DNA of 18,915 nt, taken from the NCBI GenBank assembly GCA_900128585.1, contig LT642253.1, forward strand, positions 9,071-27,985, read 5' to 3'. The notes beneath the pieces are model-generated. The model ran no database searches. It had not been told where the DNA came from and saw only the letters and a program-made list of their open reading frames with translations. Shown here one piece after another: positions 1 to 7,320 of this stretch; the first letter of the stretch is position 1, and every line of letters starts with the position of its first letter. The stretch comes from Stramenopiles sp. TOSAG23-3. Lineage: Eukaryota; Sar. The position numbers were made by a program, and so were the translations under genes.

Positions 1-43
1 TTGTTTCTTTGTTTCTTTGTTTCTTTGTTTCTTTGTTTCTTTG

Positions 44-75
<32 letters not shown>

Positions 76-134
76 TTTCGACTCTTTCTTCTTTCTTTCT
101 TTCTTTCGACTCTTTCTTTCTTTCTTCTTCTTCT
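1..134. repeat. CTTT/TTTG pyrimidine-rich microsatellite
   Basis: The window opens with about seven copies of an 8-base TTTG-TTTC unit. These change into (CTTT)n and then CTT repeats, with two interruptions that read CGACTCTTTCTT. The open frame across it is an artefact of the repeat (Phe/Leu/Ser only). The tract starts at the window edge, so its full length is unknown. Confidence 0.9.
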
Positions 135-583
135 AGGTACGGTGTACCAGGTATAATACCAGGTACAGGTATTACGGTAGCTTCTCCTCCTCAAGAAAAT
201 TCTTTTTTTTTTCGATATTTTTTATATTCGTGGAGTGATTATTTTCTATATTATATTGATGCTGTGTAATGTTATTAATAATGTTAGAAGAAAAAAGAAA
301 AAAAAAGAAGAAAGAAAGACCAAGAAGTGCATGTCGTTTTTATAATATTAATACAGAGACACAGCATTTGAGAGTTTCCATTCTCTCAAAAAACACGCAC
401 ATCGGTGGTAGTCCAACAACAACACCATCAGCCACAGGAAGTACTACTCTTTACCCTTTGGCAACGCAGTGTTTGATAAACCAGTGAACAAAACAAATTG
501 GAAACAAACGAATGACGCCCCCCCCCCCACATTTATAAGAAGCAAAACATTTAGAAAGCAACAAAAAAACAAACAAATAATAT
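135..583. other. Intergenic DNA upstream of the tRNA gene
   Basis: No credible gene is seen. It holds a cluster of GGTA-type dyads just after the microsatellite (136-160), a purine-rich stretch near 290-330, an 11-base poly-C run at 518-528, and A-rich sequence directly in front of the tRNA. The short open frames here are low-complexity and have no recognisable domain. Confidence 0.6.
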
Positions 584-655
584 TTCGATGTAGTCCATGT
601 GGTAAGATAGTTGGCTTTCACCCAACAGAACTGAGTTCGAATCTCAGCATCGAAG
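584..655 (+). tRNA. tRNA-Glu (anticodon UUC)
   Basis: A full cloverleaf can be drawn. The acceptor stem is TTCGATG (584-590) with CATCGAA (648-654), 7 of 7 pairs. The D stem is GTC/GAT with one G-T wobble and a 10-base loop holding GG. The anticodon stem is GTTGG/CCAAC around loop CTTTCAC, anticodon TTC at 617-619. The variable loop is 4 bases, and the T stem is CTGAG/CTCAG around TTCGAAT. The discriminator base is G655 and CCA is not encoded. The A box (TAGTCCATGTGG) and B box (GTTCGAATC) both match Pol III promoter consensus. There is no intron. Oddly, no run of four or more T follows until 1158-1163, about 500 bases downstream, so normal Pol III termination close to the tRNA is not evident. 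It could be a tRNA pseudogene, the head of a longer Pol III transcript, or organelle-derived. Confidence 0.82.
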
Positions 656-1301
656 CAGTCGGCAAGGAGTAAATTGGGATGGGTACTCTCTATAAGGAGA
701 AGTAGCACGTTTCAATTCTTGTCCCACCTGGCTCCCTAGTACGGGCTCTGTTGTAAATTCCTGGAAATTGTTCCAGGAGATCATGAAAGATGACAACATG
801 GTCGGTGCAAATTCGACCAAGTCTACAATTTCAGCATGCGCAGACGGTTCTGCTTCTGGTATGATAAGCCGGAATAGGTGATTCAACTTCACCCGCATGT
901 ATCACGTCGTTGGGCCAGACGTTAAATGGCACCGGAGTATGACTTAAAAGAGCATTTATTGCAAAAGGCGACGAACAGCAAACCCACCAAGGCTATGGAT
1001 GCCAATATTTCTACGAAAAATATCTATCTCAGTTCGATTCTGAAAAAAATGGTCGTCTGTAGTTGCAAAATGTTTGTATTAAGTCAATTACTTTAAAGTT
1101 GTGCTGATGGTTCAGCAGACTTCTCTCTGATAATAAGAAGGAGAAGTAGCAAATTCATTTTTTGCCGCAACTGTTAAAATTAAAAAAAAAATTGAGAGTA
1201 TTCTTGAATAGAAAACATTCTCATGTTTGTGTAGAAGCATACATACTGGATTTTAATCTTTTACTACGAACGTGTAAGCCCTTGAGCGTGCTCTTCAAGA
1301 T
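656..1301. other. Unassigned segment between tRNA-Glu and the canopy-like gene; possible tRNA-headed ncRNA or insertion
   Basis: This stretch is less AT-rich than other gaps and has no T4 run before TTTTTT at 1158-1163. It has two perfect hairpins: CCTGGAA/TTCCAGG with a 4-base loop (760-777), and TGCTGA/TCAGCA with a 4-base loop (1102-1117). A 14-base direct repeat, AAGGAGAAGTAGCA, occurs at 694-707 and 1138-1151. A stop-free stretch of about 50 codons exists on the plus strand near 720-882 and a longer one on the minus strand (644-898). Neither has a recognisable domain. The last part (1164-1301) is probably the 3' flank of the minus-strand gene that ends at 1302. Confidence 0.4.
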
Positions 1302-2051
1302 TTACAACCCTGTTCTTCCTGCTGGCGTCTTCTTCTTCGATTTCCCTTTTTCTCCCTTGCCCTTCTTTTTCTTTTTCTTCTTCTTCTTCTTACGCTTCGA
1401 TTTTGCAGTCGTCGTCGTCTTCTTCTTCTTCTTCACCTTCTTCTTTTTCACTACGGGTGGGGGCCTACCGCTGCAAACATTCAGGGATCGGCAATACTCG
1501 AACGCCCCATTCGTCTGATGGACCAGCTCGCTACGTACGAACGATGTTAACGAGTCTTCTTCCAGTTCCATAAAGACCTGGCATGTCTTTTTCAAAGTGC
1601 CAACCCAAAACTCGCTCTCAGTCGGAACGTCCATGCAGAGGAACGAGTCCTTCTCCGAGCACTGGCGAGTTTGCTTTTTCGGGGCATACAAATTGCACAC
1701 ACGTTGGTCGTCAAAAATATCCAGCAAATGACTGTCGGAAGTATGGTAATTAACCGTTTTTCGATCGTCCATTCTCCATCCTACGGTTGTATCGTAATGT
1801 TCTTTCGACTTTGAGAGAGTATCCTTCACAAGAGTGGCGTAATCAACGCATAGCGTGCACGCAAGGGTATATTCCTTTGCGTTCACGACCCGCAACTTTG
1901 TCAAGTAGGACGGCCCCTCTTTCTTCTTTTTCACCCCTTTCACCGGCAACGCTATCGAGCGTTTCTTGTCAACCTTTCCACAAGCCCCAAAGAAGCACAA
2001 TACCGCCAACAGTGAAAGAAAAAACCAACACGGCAAAACAATACGTCTCAT
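1302..2051 (-). CDS. Canopy-like (saposin-fold, DUF3456 type) secreted/ER protein with poly-lysine C-terminus
   Basis: The product is 249 residues. The N-terminus is a clear signal peptide: Arg-Arg, then a hydrophobic stretch at about 4-23 ending near Ala-Cys-Gly. The Cys layout matches the canopy family. There is a C65-x2-C68 pair, then a helix and a 'SHLLDIFDDQRVC' segment ending at C119. 'LKKTC' follows at C157, then an acidic helix, then C187 and C193. An extra pair (C131, C139) is not expected in the family. Family members (CNPY/PRAT4) are ER-lumen proteins that assist folding and trafficking of specific client receptors; the client here is unknown. From about residue 202 the tail is almost all Lys, with a run of ten or more, encoded by AAG/AAA repeats. 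It ends without a KDEL-type signal. Lysine-rich tails also occur in some canopy proteins. The start is the only ATG that gives the signal peptide. Family assignment rests on the Cys pattern and motif likeness, not an alignment search. Confidence 0.68.
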   Translation of the reverse strand: MRRIVLPCWFFLSLLAVLCFFGACGKVDKKRSIALPVKGVKKKKEGPSYLTKLRVVNAKEYTLACTLCVDYATLVKDTLSKSKEHYDTTVGWRMDDRKTVNYHTSDSHLLDIFDDQRVCNLYAPKKQTRQCSEKDSFLCMDVPTESEFWVGTLKKTCQVFMELEEDSLTSFVRSELVHQTNGAFEYCRSLNVCSGRPPPVVKKKKVKKKKKTTTTAKSKRKKKKKKKKKKGKGEKGKSKKKTPAGRTGL

Positions 2052-2645
2052 ATTGCGGAGTCAATACCACCTGATTGGACTTTCCAGCGCGAAGCGCGAA
2101 CGAACAATCGCTCCAATAATTGCCCTCGCAAACTTAATGCGCGTTAACACTATTGTACCCGAACGGATTGCTTTGCGGTCTTCTCATCATTGTCACTTCA
2201 TCTTTATTTCTTTCCTTCTTTTTTCTCTTTCTATCAATCAAATTAGGAGTGGGCTTTTATTATTATTGATTAAAATATTATACTATTTTATTATAATTAA
2301 TAATAAAATATAATTATTATTATTATTATTATAAAATGTCGTGTGTGTGTGTGTGTGGTGATTTGATGTTTGTGTTGACCGAATTTTTAAATCCTATAGA
2401 CAATAGATATACTTAAATACATAATTAGACTATTATAATAACCAGACAAAAATTATTCAATTAATGATGATGTACCGGTATTAATATTATACCAACAAGG
2501 GCACAGGTACAATAGTACGCTCGTCTTCTGTGATCGATGGGGGGATATTACTTCTTGTAAATAAAATATATATAAAAGACAAATTACATGTAGTATACTT
2601 TGTATATGATTACTACACAAACATTTTATTCTCTTCTTTCCACCC
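2052..2645. other. Intergenic: promoter side of canopy-like gene and 3' flank of IPT-saposin gene
   Basis: Two adjacent GCGCGAA copies (2087-2100) lie about 36 bases upstream of the canopy-like start and form a GC-rich spot that resembles E2F-type half sites; this is only a resemblance. Further up are AT-rich ATTATT repeats (about 2255-2335) and a GT microsatellite (about 2340-2357). TTTATT at about 2625-2630, read on the minus strand as AATAAA, could be the poly(A) signal of the upstream IPT-saposin gene. No further gene is seen. Confidence 0.55.
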
Positions 2646-3365
2646 TTACGTCCACACGGCGTACGGATCACACTTCTTTACGCGCTGACAGACTCTGTTG
2701 GGCAACGCCCCATTCCAATACCCTTCTTTTGTATCCCACAGCTCCCACGCGTAATCTGCCAAATCGTCCCCTATCGTCCCAAGCAGGGCCTTGCATGCGT
2801 CTTTGTAATTTCGGATGCACTTTGTTCCTGGCATTGTCCACTTTGTGAAGTGCGGCGAGTAGCAAGCGTCGGCCATGGCATACTGTAAAGCCTGGTAGCT
2901 CGCCTTGTCCGGCACCAACGCCATCGTGAGATGAACTAGGTCCATACAAAGCGTGCAGTTTTCCCGGGCCGAATACAGCTCCGGCAGCTTCTTCAGGGCC
3001 CCGTCCCGTGTTGGGCCATAGCACTCATTCTCAAACGTAAAAGGGACTTTGTTACTCCTCATTCCGTTGCATATCACCTGGATTTCGGTGTTACCGCAAT
3101 TCTTGCAAACCGGCGCCGTCACTTCAATTTTATCCCACGGGTCCACCACCGTTGGCTTCACGCCGACGGCGTCCCCAAACATAACGATGCAGTCCAAGTC
3201 TAAAAACCCCATATTCCTCCCAATGACAGTCACTATGTACCCCCCCACCTCCGGACCGTTGGGCGGGGAGATCGTCGAGACGTACGGCACACTTCGGCCC
3301 TCGGATCTATATACAAAAAGAAGGCACAAACTTTGAAGAAGACATGCAAAGGACAGTTTCCCCAT
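2646..3365 (-). CDS. Secreted protein with an IPT/TIG domain followed by a saposin-B-type domain
   Basis: The product is 239 residues. The N-terminal 24 residues form a signal peptide (Leu/Cys/Phe-rich core, then Arg-Ser-Glu-Gly-Arg). Residues about 27-112 read as an IPT/TIG immunoglobulin-like fold: 'VSTISPPNGPEVGG', then 'VTVIGRNMG', then a strand with a Cys pair (C87-x2-C90) and a closing 'VPFTFE'. Residues about 137-232 look like a saposin-B domain: C137-x2-C140, C168, C183/C191, and C226-x5-C232, within predicted helices. IPT domains bind proteins or glycans at surfaces, and saposin-B domains bind lipids. The combined protein may be extracellular or endolysosomal, but its role is not known to me. 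It has no membrane span after the signal. It lies in tandem with the canopy-like gene, whose CTLC motif resembles the one here. The start is supported by the signal peptide. Confidence 0.72.
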   Translation of the reverse strand: MGKLSFACLLQSLCLLFVYRSEGRSVPYVSTISPPNGPEVGGYIVTVIGRNMGFLDLDCIVMFGDAVGVKPTVVDPWDKIEVTAPVCKNCGNTEIQVICNGMRSNKVPFTFENECYGPTRDGALKKLPELYSARENCTLCMDLVHLTMALVPDKASYQALQYAMADACYSPHFTKWTMPGTKCIRNYKDACKALLGTIGDDLADYAWELWDTKEGYWNGALPNRVCQRVKKCDPYAVWT

Positions 3366-4127
3366 CGGTAGACCCGTTCAACGGAAAGATTATAATTCCA
3401 CGCCGACCGACGGACCGTCCTAAAAAGAAAAAAAACGGAAACAAATGCAAGAACTTGCCAATCTCCAACTGTACGTATTAACGTTTGCAATTTATAATTT
3501 GTTCATTAAAACTTACAAATGAATAGATTGTATACATTGTGTAAGTCAACATACATCGTTTCAACTTCAAGATAAAATATTTCATTATCATTTAACATAA
3601 AGTTAACTAAAATGTCGTCTGTTGTCATAATAATAGAAGTCTATTTATACACACTACGAATATACCGCCGTGCGCCGTGCGACGACATGACGACTGACGA
3701 AACCTCCCCTCCTCCTCCTCCTTTCATAATCTAAATAATAAAATCCTTATTTTGCCTCCTCCTTTCTCCTTCTTCTTTCTCTTTTGTTGTTGTGATGATG
3801 AGATATTTATGTTATGGATGGTGTAATGGTGTAATGATGTGATGACTCTTTTTCTGTTTTATTTTAGTATATTAATATTATAATAGTGTCTTCTTCTATC
3901 TAAAATAATAAAAACCAAAATATATAGTATGTTTTAAGACCTTGGTACGGACCAATGCGAGGGTGTTTTGCTTGGGGAGGGCTAGGGCTGGGTCTTCACA
4001 TTTTAATTCCAACTTTTACAGCTCCTACTACTTTGTTTGTAATAAACTGATCAACTTTTTGTTTTTGTTGCACTTTCTTTCTACATTGAATTGTTCGGCA
4101 CGTTGAAGTAGCTGTTTCGCCCCCCCC
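3366..4127. promoter_or_regulatory. Divergent intergenic region between the IPT-saposin and large membrane protein genes
   Basis: This 762-base region should hold the promoters of both flanking genes. It is mostly AT-rich with short CTC/CCT-rich patches near 3710-3790. The exception is a G-rich structured block at 3936-3996, listed separately. An 8-base C run (4120-4127) abuts the start codon of the plus-strand gene. No additional gene is seen. Confidence 0.5.
3936..3996 (+). promoter_or_regulatory. G-quadruplex motif inside a stem-loop, about 130-190 bases upstream of the 4128 start
   Basis: AAGACC (3936-3941) pairs with GGTCTT (3991-3996). Directly stacked inside is the hairpin TTGGT-ACGG-ACCAA (3942-3955). 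The remaining arm holds GGGG-A-GGG-CTA-GGG-CT-GGG (3974-3992), which fits the usual four-tract quadruplex pattern with loops of 1, 3 and 2. The last G tract overlaps the closing stem, so the two folds compete. A role in transcription or as a 5' UTR element is inferred only from position. Confidence 0.45.
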
Positions 4128-6209
4128 ATGGACGGTCGTCCTCTCTTGGGCAACGCCTACTCGCCCTTGGAATTATCTCAAGCTAGCAGCGAGCAGTTTT
4201 CTGTCAACACTTCCGGTGAGAGAATGTCGGTGGGCGCTGGTAAATTGAGAAGTTTCGATAGCCAGGAAGAATTTTCATCGGAGCACAGCAGTGGAGGAGC
4301 TTCGGAGACTGTTCGACGAACGTTTATCCCAGACTTTTCCGTCCGAGATTTTCTTTACCAGTCCCTTTCGCACTTGCTGTACCCATTCTCGTTACTATGG
4401 CTGATACCTACTCGCAAATGGCGGTCGCTACAACTGCAAGCATTTGTTCCGGGAAACGACAAAATTCTTTTCATCGTTTATCAAATTCGTACGATCGCGA
4501 GGTGGACTTTGATAGTTTTGTATACAAGTTTGATATCCGATTGCAAGTTGAGAAAGAATTGTGTGGAGTATCACGTTTGGTTTTCCGTGCCGTTAATCTT
4601 TTATTTGTCTGATGTCGTTTCTATCGCGACGAAATATGCTATGATGTCGCCGCAAAACTATCAAAACGTTTTGGACGGAAAGTTCACTTCGAAGGAAATG
4701 TCACAGTTTGAACTGTCAAAATGGCTCTTTCCCACCATGAGTGTGCTGATCCGGGAAATCAATACCATGGCAATCATTGCTGGCGTGCCCATCACAGCGG
4801 AGCGCTTCAAGTTCGATTACTCATCGTCTTACTGTTCAAAAGGGGATGATGTTCGCGCCAGATCTCGCTGGAAAGATTTACGGAGGGTCGTGTATGGCCA
4901 CACGGAAACGGATGGTTCGTCACGGGTTGAGAATGCAAGGGCTCGTTGGAAAAATATCAAAGCTAAATATACGAATTCGGGCAACAGGCGGAAGGACACG
5001 AACGATGCCTCCGTATTCCATAGATGGTTGAAAATAGTTTCTATTATCGTTCCCGTCGTGCCCGCTCTGCCTTACAGCAACTTGGCCGTTCTGAATACAT
5101 CGAAGCGTGCCATGGAAACTGTCGCCCCCGAATTGCAGATGGACGACAAACGATTGCCAGGGGCGCTGTTGTTGGCGTCCGTGGAACACCGCAGCCGCCC
5201 CAACAATTTTAGGTTATGTTGGAAGTGGGGGCGTGCGATTACCCCCCAGTCATGGTTTGGGTGGATTGTTTGTGTAGTCGACCTGTTCGATTGGACCGTG
5301 CTTTCTCATGTTGTTAGACTCAAATTTTCAAAAGGCGAACCATATATTCCCCTTCCCACAGTACACTCCATTAACGACGTCATGTTCAAAGCATACGGAT
5401 CATTGTACCCCAGCGAATGGATCTTTTTCATTGTGAGCGTGTACCTTCGTGCAATATATCTGCGTCTGTTCGTTAAAAACACAACGACAGTTATTTGCAT
5501 GTATGCAAGGAGGGCACAGGCGATGGACCTATTGGACAAACTTGTGAAACCGCGGTCCAGGTCTTTTCTTCCAAAGGGTGAACGTGTTATGAATGAAATC
5601 TTAACTGTGCCCCCTCTGTTGCAATTGAACAGCATAGAAGACGTTGTCGCGTTTAGTCGTTTGAGATCGTTGCTGCGGAAACTGGGGCGGCAGTACAAGA
5701 CCAGATCTGCATTATTCTTTGCCCAGCAGCTTGTTGTTGTAACAATAATGGTTTTTGTTTTTAAGTCAGTGCAAAAGGAAAAAATGGAATATAGTAAAGG
5801 CGCGTACGAAGGGCTCCAGATTACAACCTTATGGCTCACGCAAATTGCACTTTTGACATTCGCCTTCATAGTCTTTTATGGCGCAATGCTGAACTATTCT
5901 TCAAAGTTGGTCGCAAACTACCTGTACGCGAAAGAAAATGATGTGCGGAGTGATATCTCTGGAATGATCACAAAAAGCCAAGTGTTAAACCCGGCATTGA
6001 ACTTGGACATTCTTCGAAAACGGGAACTGGCAGATGTACTCAATCTTGCTGTGAGTAGAATCCAGAACCAAGAGCCAGTGAAGGTATTAAAATTTATCCC
6101 AGCAACCTTTGGGGTTCTCGCCTCAATGGGTCCACTCTTTGTTACCGCCTGGTTTCTTTTCAATGATCATGTACTGTCCACTCCACCGGAGCTCAAGGCG
6201 AACCTCTAA
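4128..6209 (+). CDS. Polytopic membrane protein, family not recognised
   Basis: The product is 693 residues. The first 65 residues are polar and Ser-rich with no signal peptide, so the N-terminus is probably cytosolic. Likely membrane spans are at about 74-93, 112-134, 148-167, 302-322 (weaker), 377-396, 429-448, 527-546, 566-589 and 656-678. A long basic loop (225-300, many Arg/Lys) and another (455-525) separate them. Few charged residues fall inside the spans, and no transporter, channel or kinase signature is visible. The layout, with a cytosolic N-terminus, long loops and a pair of strong spans near the C-terminus, loosely recalls gustatory-receptor-like proteins, but I found no diagnostic motif. 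The start is the first ATG, directly behind a C8 run, and the next Met is at residue 33. The next gene is in the same direction 627 bases downstream. It appears intact and uninterrupted. Confidence 0.85.
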   Translation: MDGRPLLGNAYSPLELSQASSEQFSVNTSGERMSVGAGKLRSFDSQEEFSSEHSSGGASETVRRTFIPDFSVRDFLYQSLSHLLYPFSLLWLIPTRKWRSLQLQAFVPGNDKILFIVYQIRTIARWTLIVLYTSLISDCKLRKNCVEYHVWFSVPLIFYLSDVVSIATKYAMMSPQNYQNVLDGKFTSKEMSQFELSKWLFPTMSVLIREINTMAIIAGVPITAERFKFDYSSSYCSKGDDVRARSRWKDLRRVVYGHTETDGSSRVENARARWKNIKAKYTNSGNRRKDTNDASVFHRWLKIVSIIVPVVPALPYSNLAVLNTSKRAMETVAPELQMDDKRLPGALLLASVEHRSRPNNFRLCWKWGRAITPQSWFGWIVCVVDLFDWTVLSHVVRLKFSKGEPYIPLPTVHSINDVMFKAYGSLYPSEWIFFIVSVYLRAIYLRLFVKNTTTVICMYARRAQAMDLLDKLVKPRSRSFLPKGERVMNEILTVPPLLQLNSIEDVVAFSRLRSLLRKLGRQYKTRSALFFAQQLVVVTIMVFVFKSVQKEKMEYSKGAYEGLQITTLWLTQIALLTFAFIVFYGAMLNYSSKLVANYLYAKENDVRSDISGMITKSQVLNPALNLDILRKRELADVLNLAVSRIQNQEPVKVLKFIPATFGVLASMGPLFVTAWFLFNDHVLSTPPELKANL

Positions 6210-6836
6210 CAACAACACGATAACACGATGGAATTGAAGTGCTGCTGAAGAAAAAAATTAATTTATTTTTTGCCTCTTTACTAGTATTATACCGTATACT
6301 CATATATACGATTAATAGTCTGTCTATATGAAGTATTAATAATAATATTAAGAAGTGTACTTGTTGATGCCATTATTATATCTATAGATATTATTAATAG
6401 GTAAATATGTAAATTAAAATAATCAAATCGAATTAATGGTTCTGGTTTGCTGTGTTCTGTTGTTGTGAGTCTCCTGTCTCCTGTGAAAGAAGAGGAAATA
6501 GCCCTTGGTATTTTAATACATAAAAAACAAATAAAAAATAAAATTTAAAAAAGCAATAATACCATCCACCACCACGGTGGTTGAGAAACTATTCCTATGG
6601 TGGTCTTATTATTACCAGTAGTGAAGAAATAAAATAACCGTAAAAAAAAAAGTCAAGTTGCATTTTACTTTACTTACTTTGGAGTAAAACTTGTTTATCG
6701 TTTACGTTGTATTAGAACAAAGAAAGAATCATTTGATTAGAAATTGTGAAGGAAAAGTGCGAAGGGACACGGACATACACACACATAGCGCACGCACATA
6801 ATTTTCTGATTGTATTTATTCTGAACTTACGTAAAC
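6210..6836. other. Intergenic: 3' flank of the membrane protein gene and promoter of the 70-residue gene
   Basis: AT-rich. It contains a nested inverted repeat at 6561-6604: ACCACC (6568-6573) can pair with GGTGGT at either 6576-6581 or 6599-6604, and ACCAT (6561-6565) can pair with ATGGT (6597-6601). GTTTACGT occurs at 6700-6707, and its reverse complement at 6829-6836, directly before the next start codon. No gene is seen. Confidence 0.5.
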
Positions 6837-7049
6837 ATGCCAGGACCAACGCCAACGCCAGAGGTTTCCACTTGGCCTCTATCTAAGGTTGATATTCACA
6901 ATGCACGGAAAGGGTTGCGGTTTGCAAGATCATTGAAAAGATGGCCGGTTGCTCTAGGCGCGGTCGGAGCATTTTTGATCTACCCAGCACTCACGGAAGA
7001 TTTTAAGAAAAACCCGTTTGACCTTTTTGGGCAAGACGAGGAGGAGTAA
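6837..7049 (+). CDS. Small single-span protein, unknown function
   Basis: The product is 70 residues. A Pro/Thr-rich start is followed by a basic amphipathic stretch (about 24-35: Arg/Lys-rich), one hydrophobic span at about 36-52, and an acidic end (Gln-Asp-Glu-Glu-Glu). The size and layout resemble small inner-membrane subunits or assembly factors of mitochondria, which is only a guess. Support for coding comes from a base composition much less AT-rich than the flanks and an A-rich start context (GTAAACATG). The gene converges on the minus-strand gene ending at 7321. I do not recognise a family. Confidence 0.6.
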   Translation: MPGPTPTPEVSTWPLSKVDIHNARKGLRFARSLKRWPVALGAVGAFLIYPALTEDFKKNPFDLFGQDEEE

Positions 7050-7320
7050 ACGTTCGCCTCGCTCGCGGGGGCCTGGATTTTTTTTCGGAAACAGCCACCG
7101 GTTCCCTTTCCCTAGTGTTTCTAATGAATTCTGTAGTTTCCTAGCGCGTTCGTACTAAATACGAATTTACAAAGGAAGGAGCGGCACAACACTGCTGTAC
7201 TATACATGCTTTAAAAACAAAATAACTATTTCCTTTTCTAAACTATGTTCTTTATGACAATACAATTTTTGTCCCCCCAAATATATTATGTACAAATTAC
7301 GAATTACAGCCCCCCCCCTA
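7050..7320. other. Short convergent intergenic region
   Basis: This is the shared 3' flank of two convergent genes. It contains a perfect hairpin, TTCGTA-CTAAA-TACGAA (7149-7165), and a 9-base C run at 7310-7318 two bases beyond the minus-strand stop codon. No gene is seen. Confidence 0.5.

Noticed and set aside
644-898. 84-codon minus-strand frame next to the tRNA
   Set aside because: It overlaps the tRNA 3' end, has no recognisable domain, and the plus strand is partly open too. It was not called as a gene.
981-1055. A second tRNA-like structure, with anticodon arm ATATTT-CTACGAA-AAATAT (would read ACG, Arg) and a T arm around TTCGATT
   Set aside because: No acceptor stem can be formed, the T stem has a mismatch, and there is no A box. 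At best it is a decayed tRNA.
5306-5869. 187-codon minus-strand frame within the large membrane protein gene
   Set aside because: It is antisense to a long plus-strand frame with consistent membrane spans.
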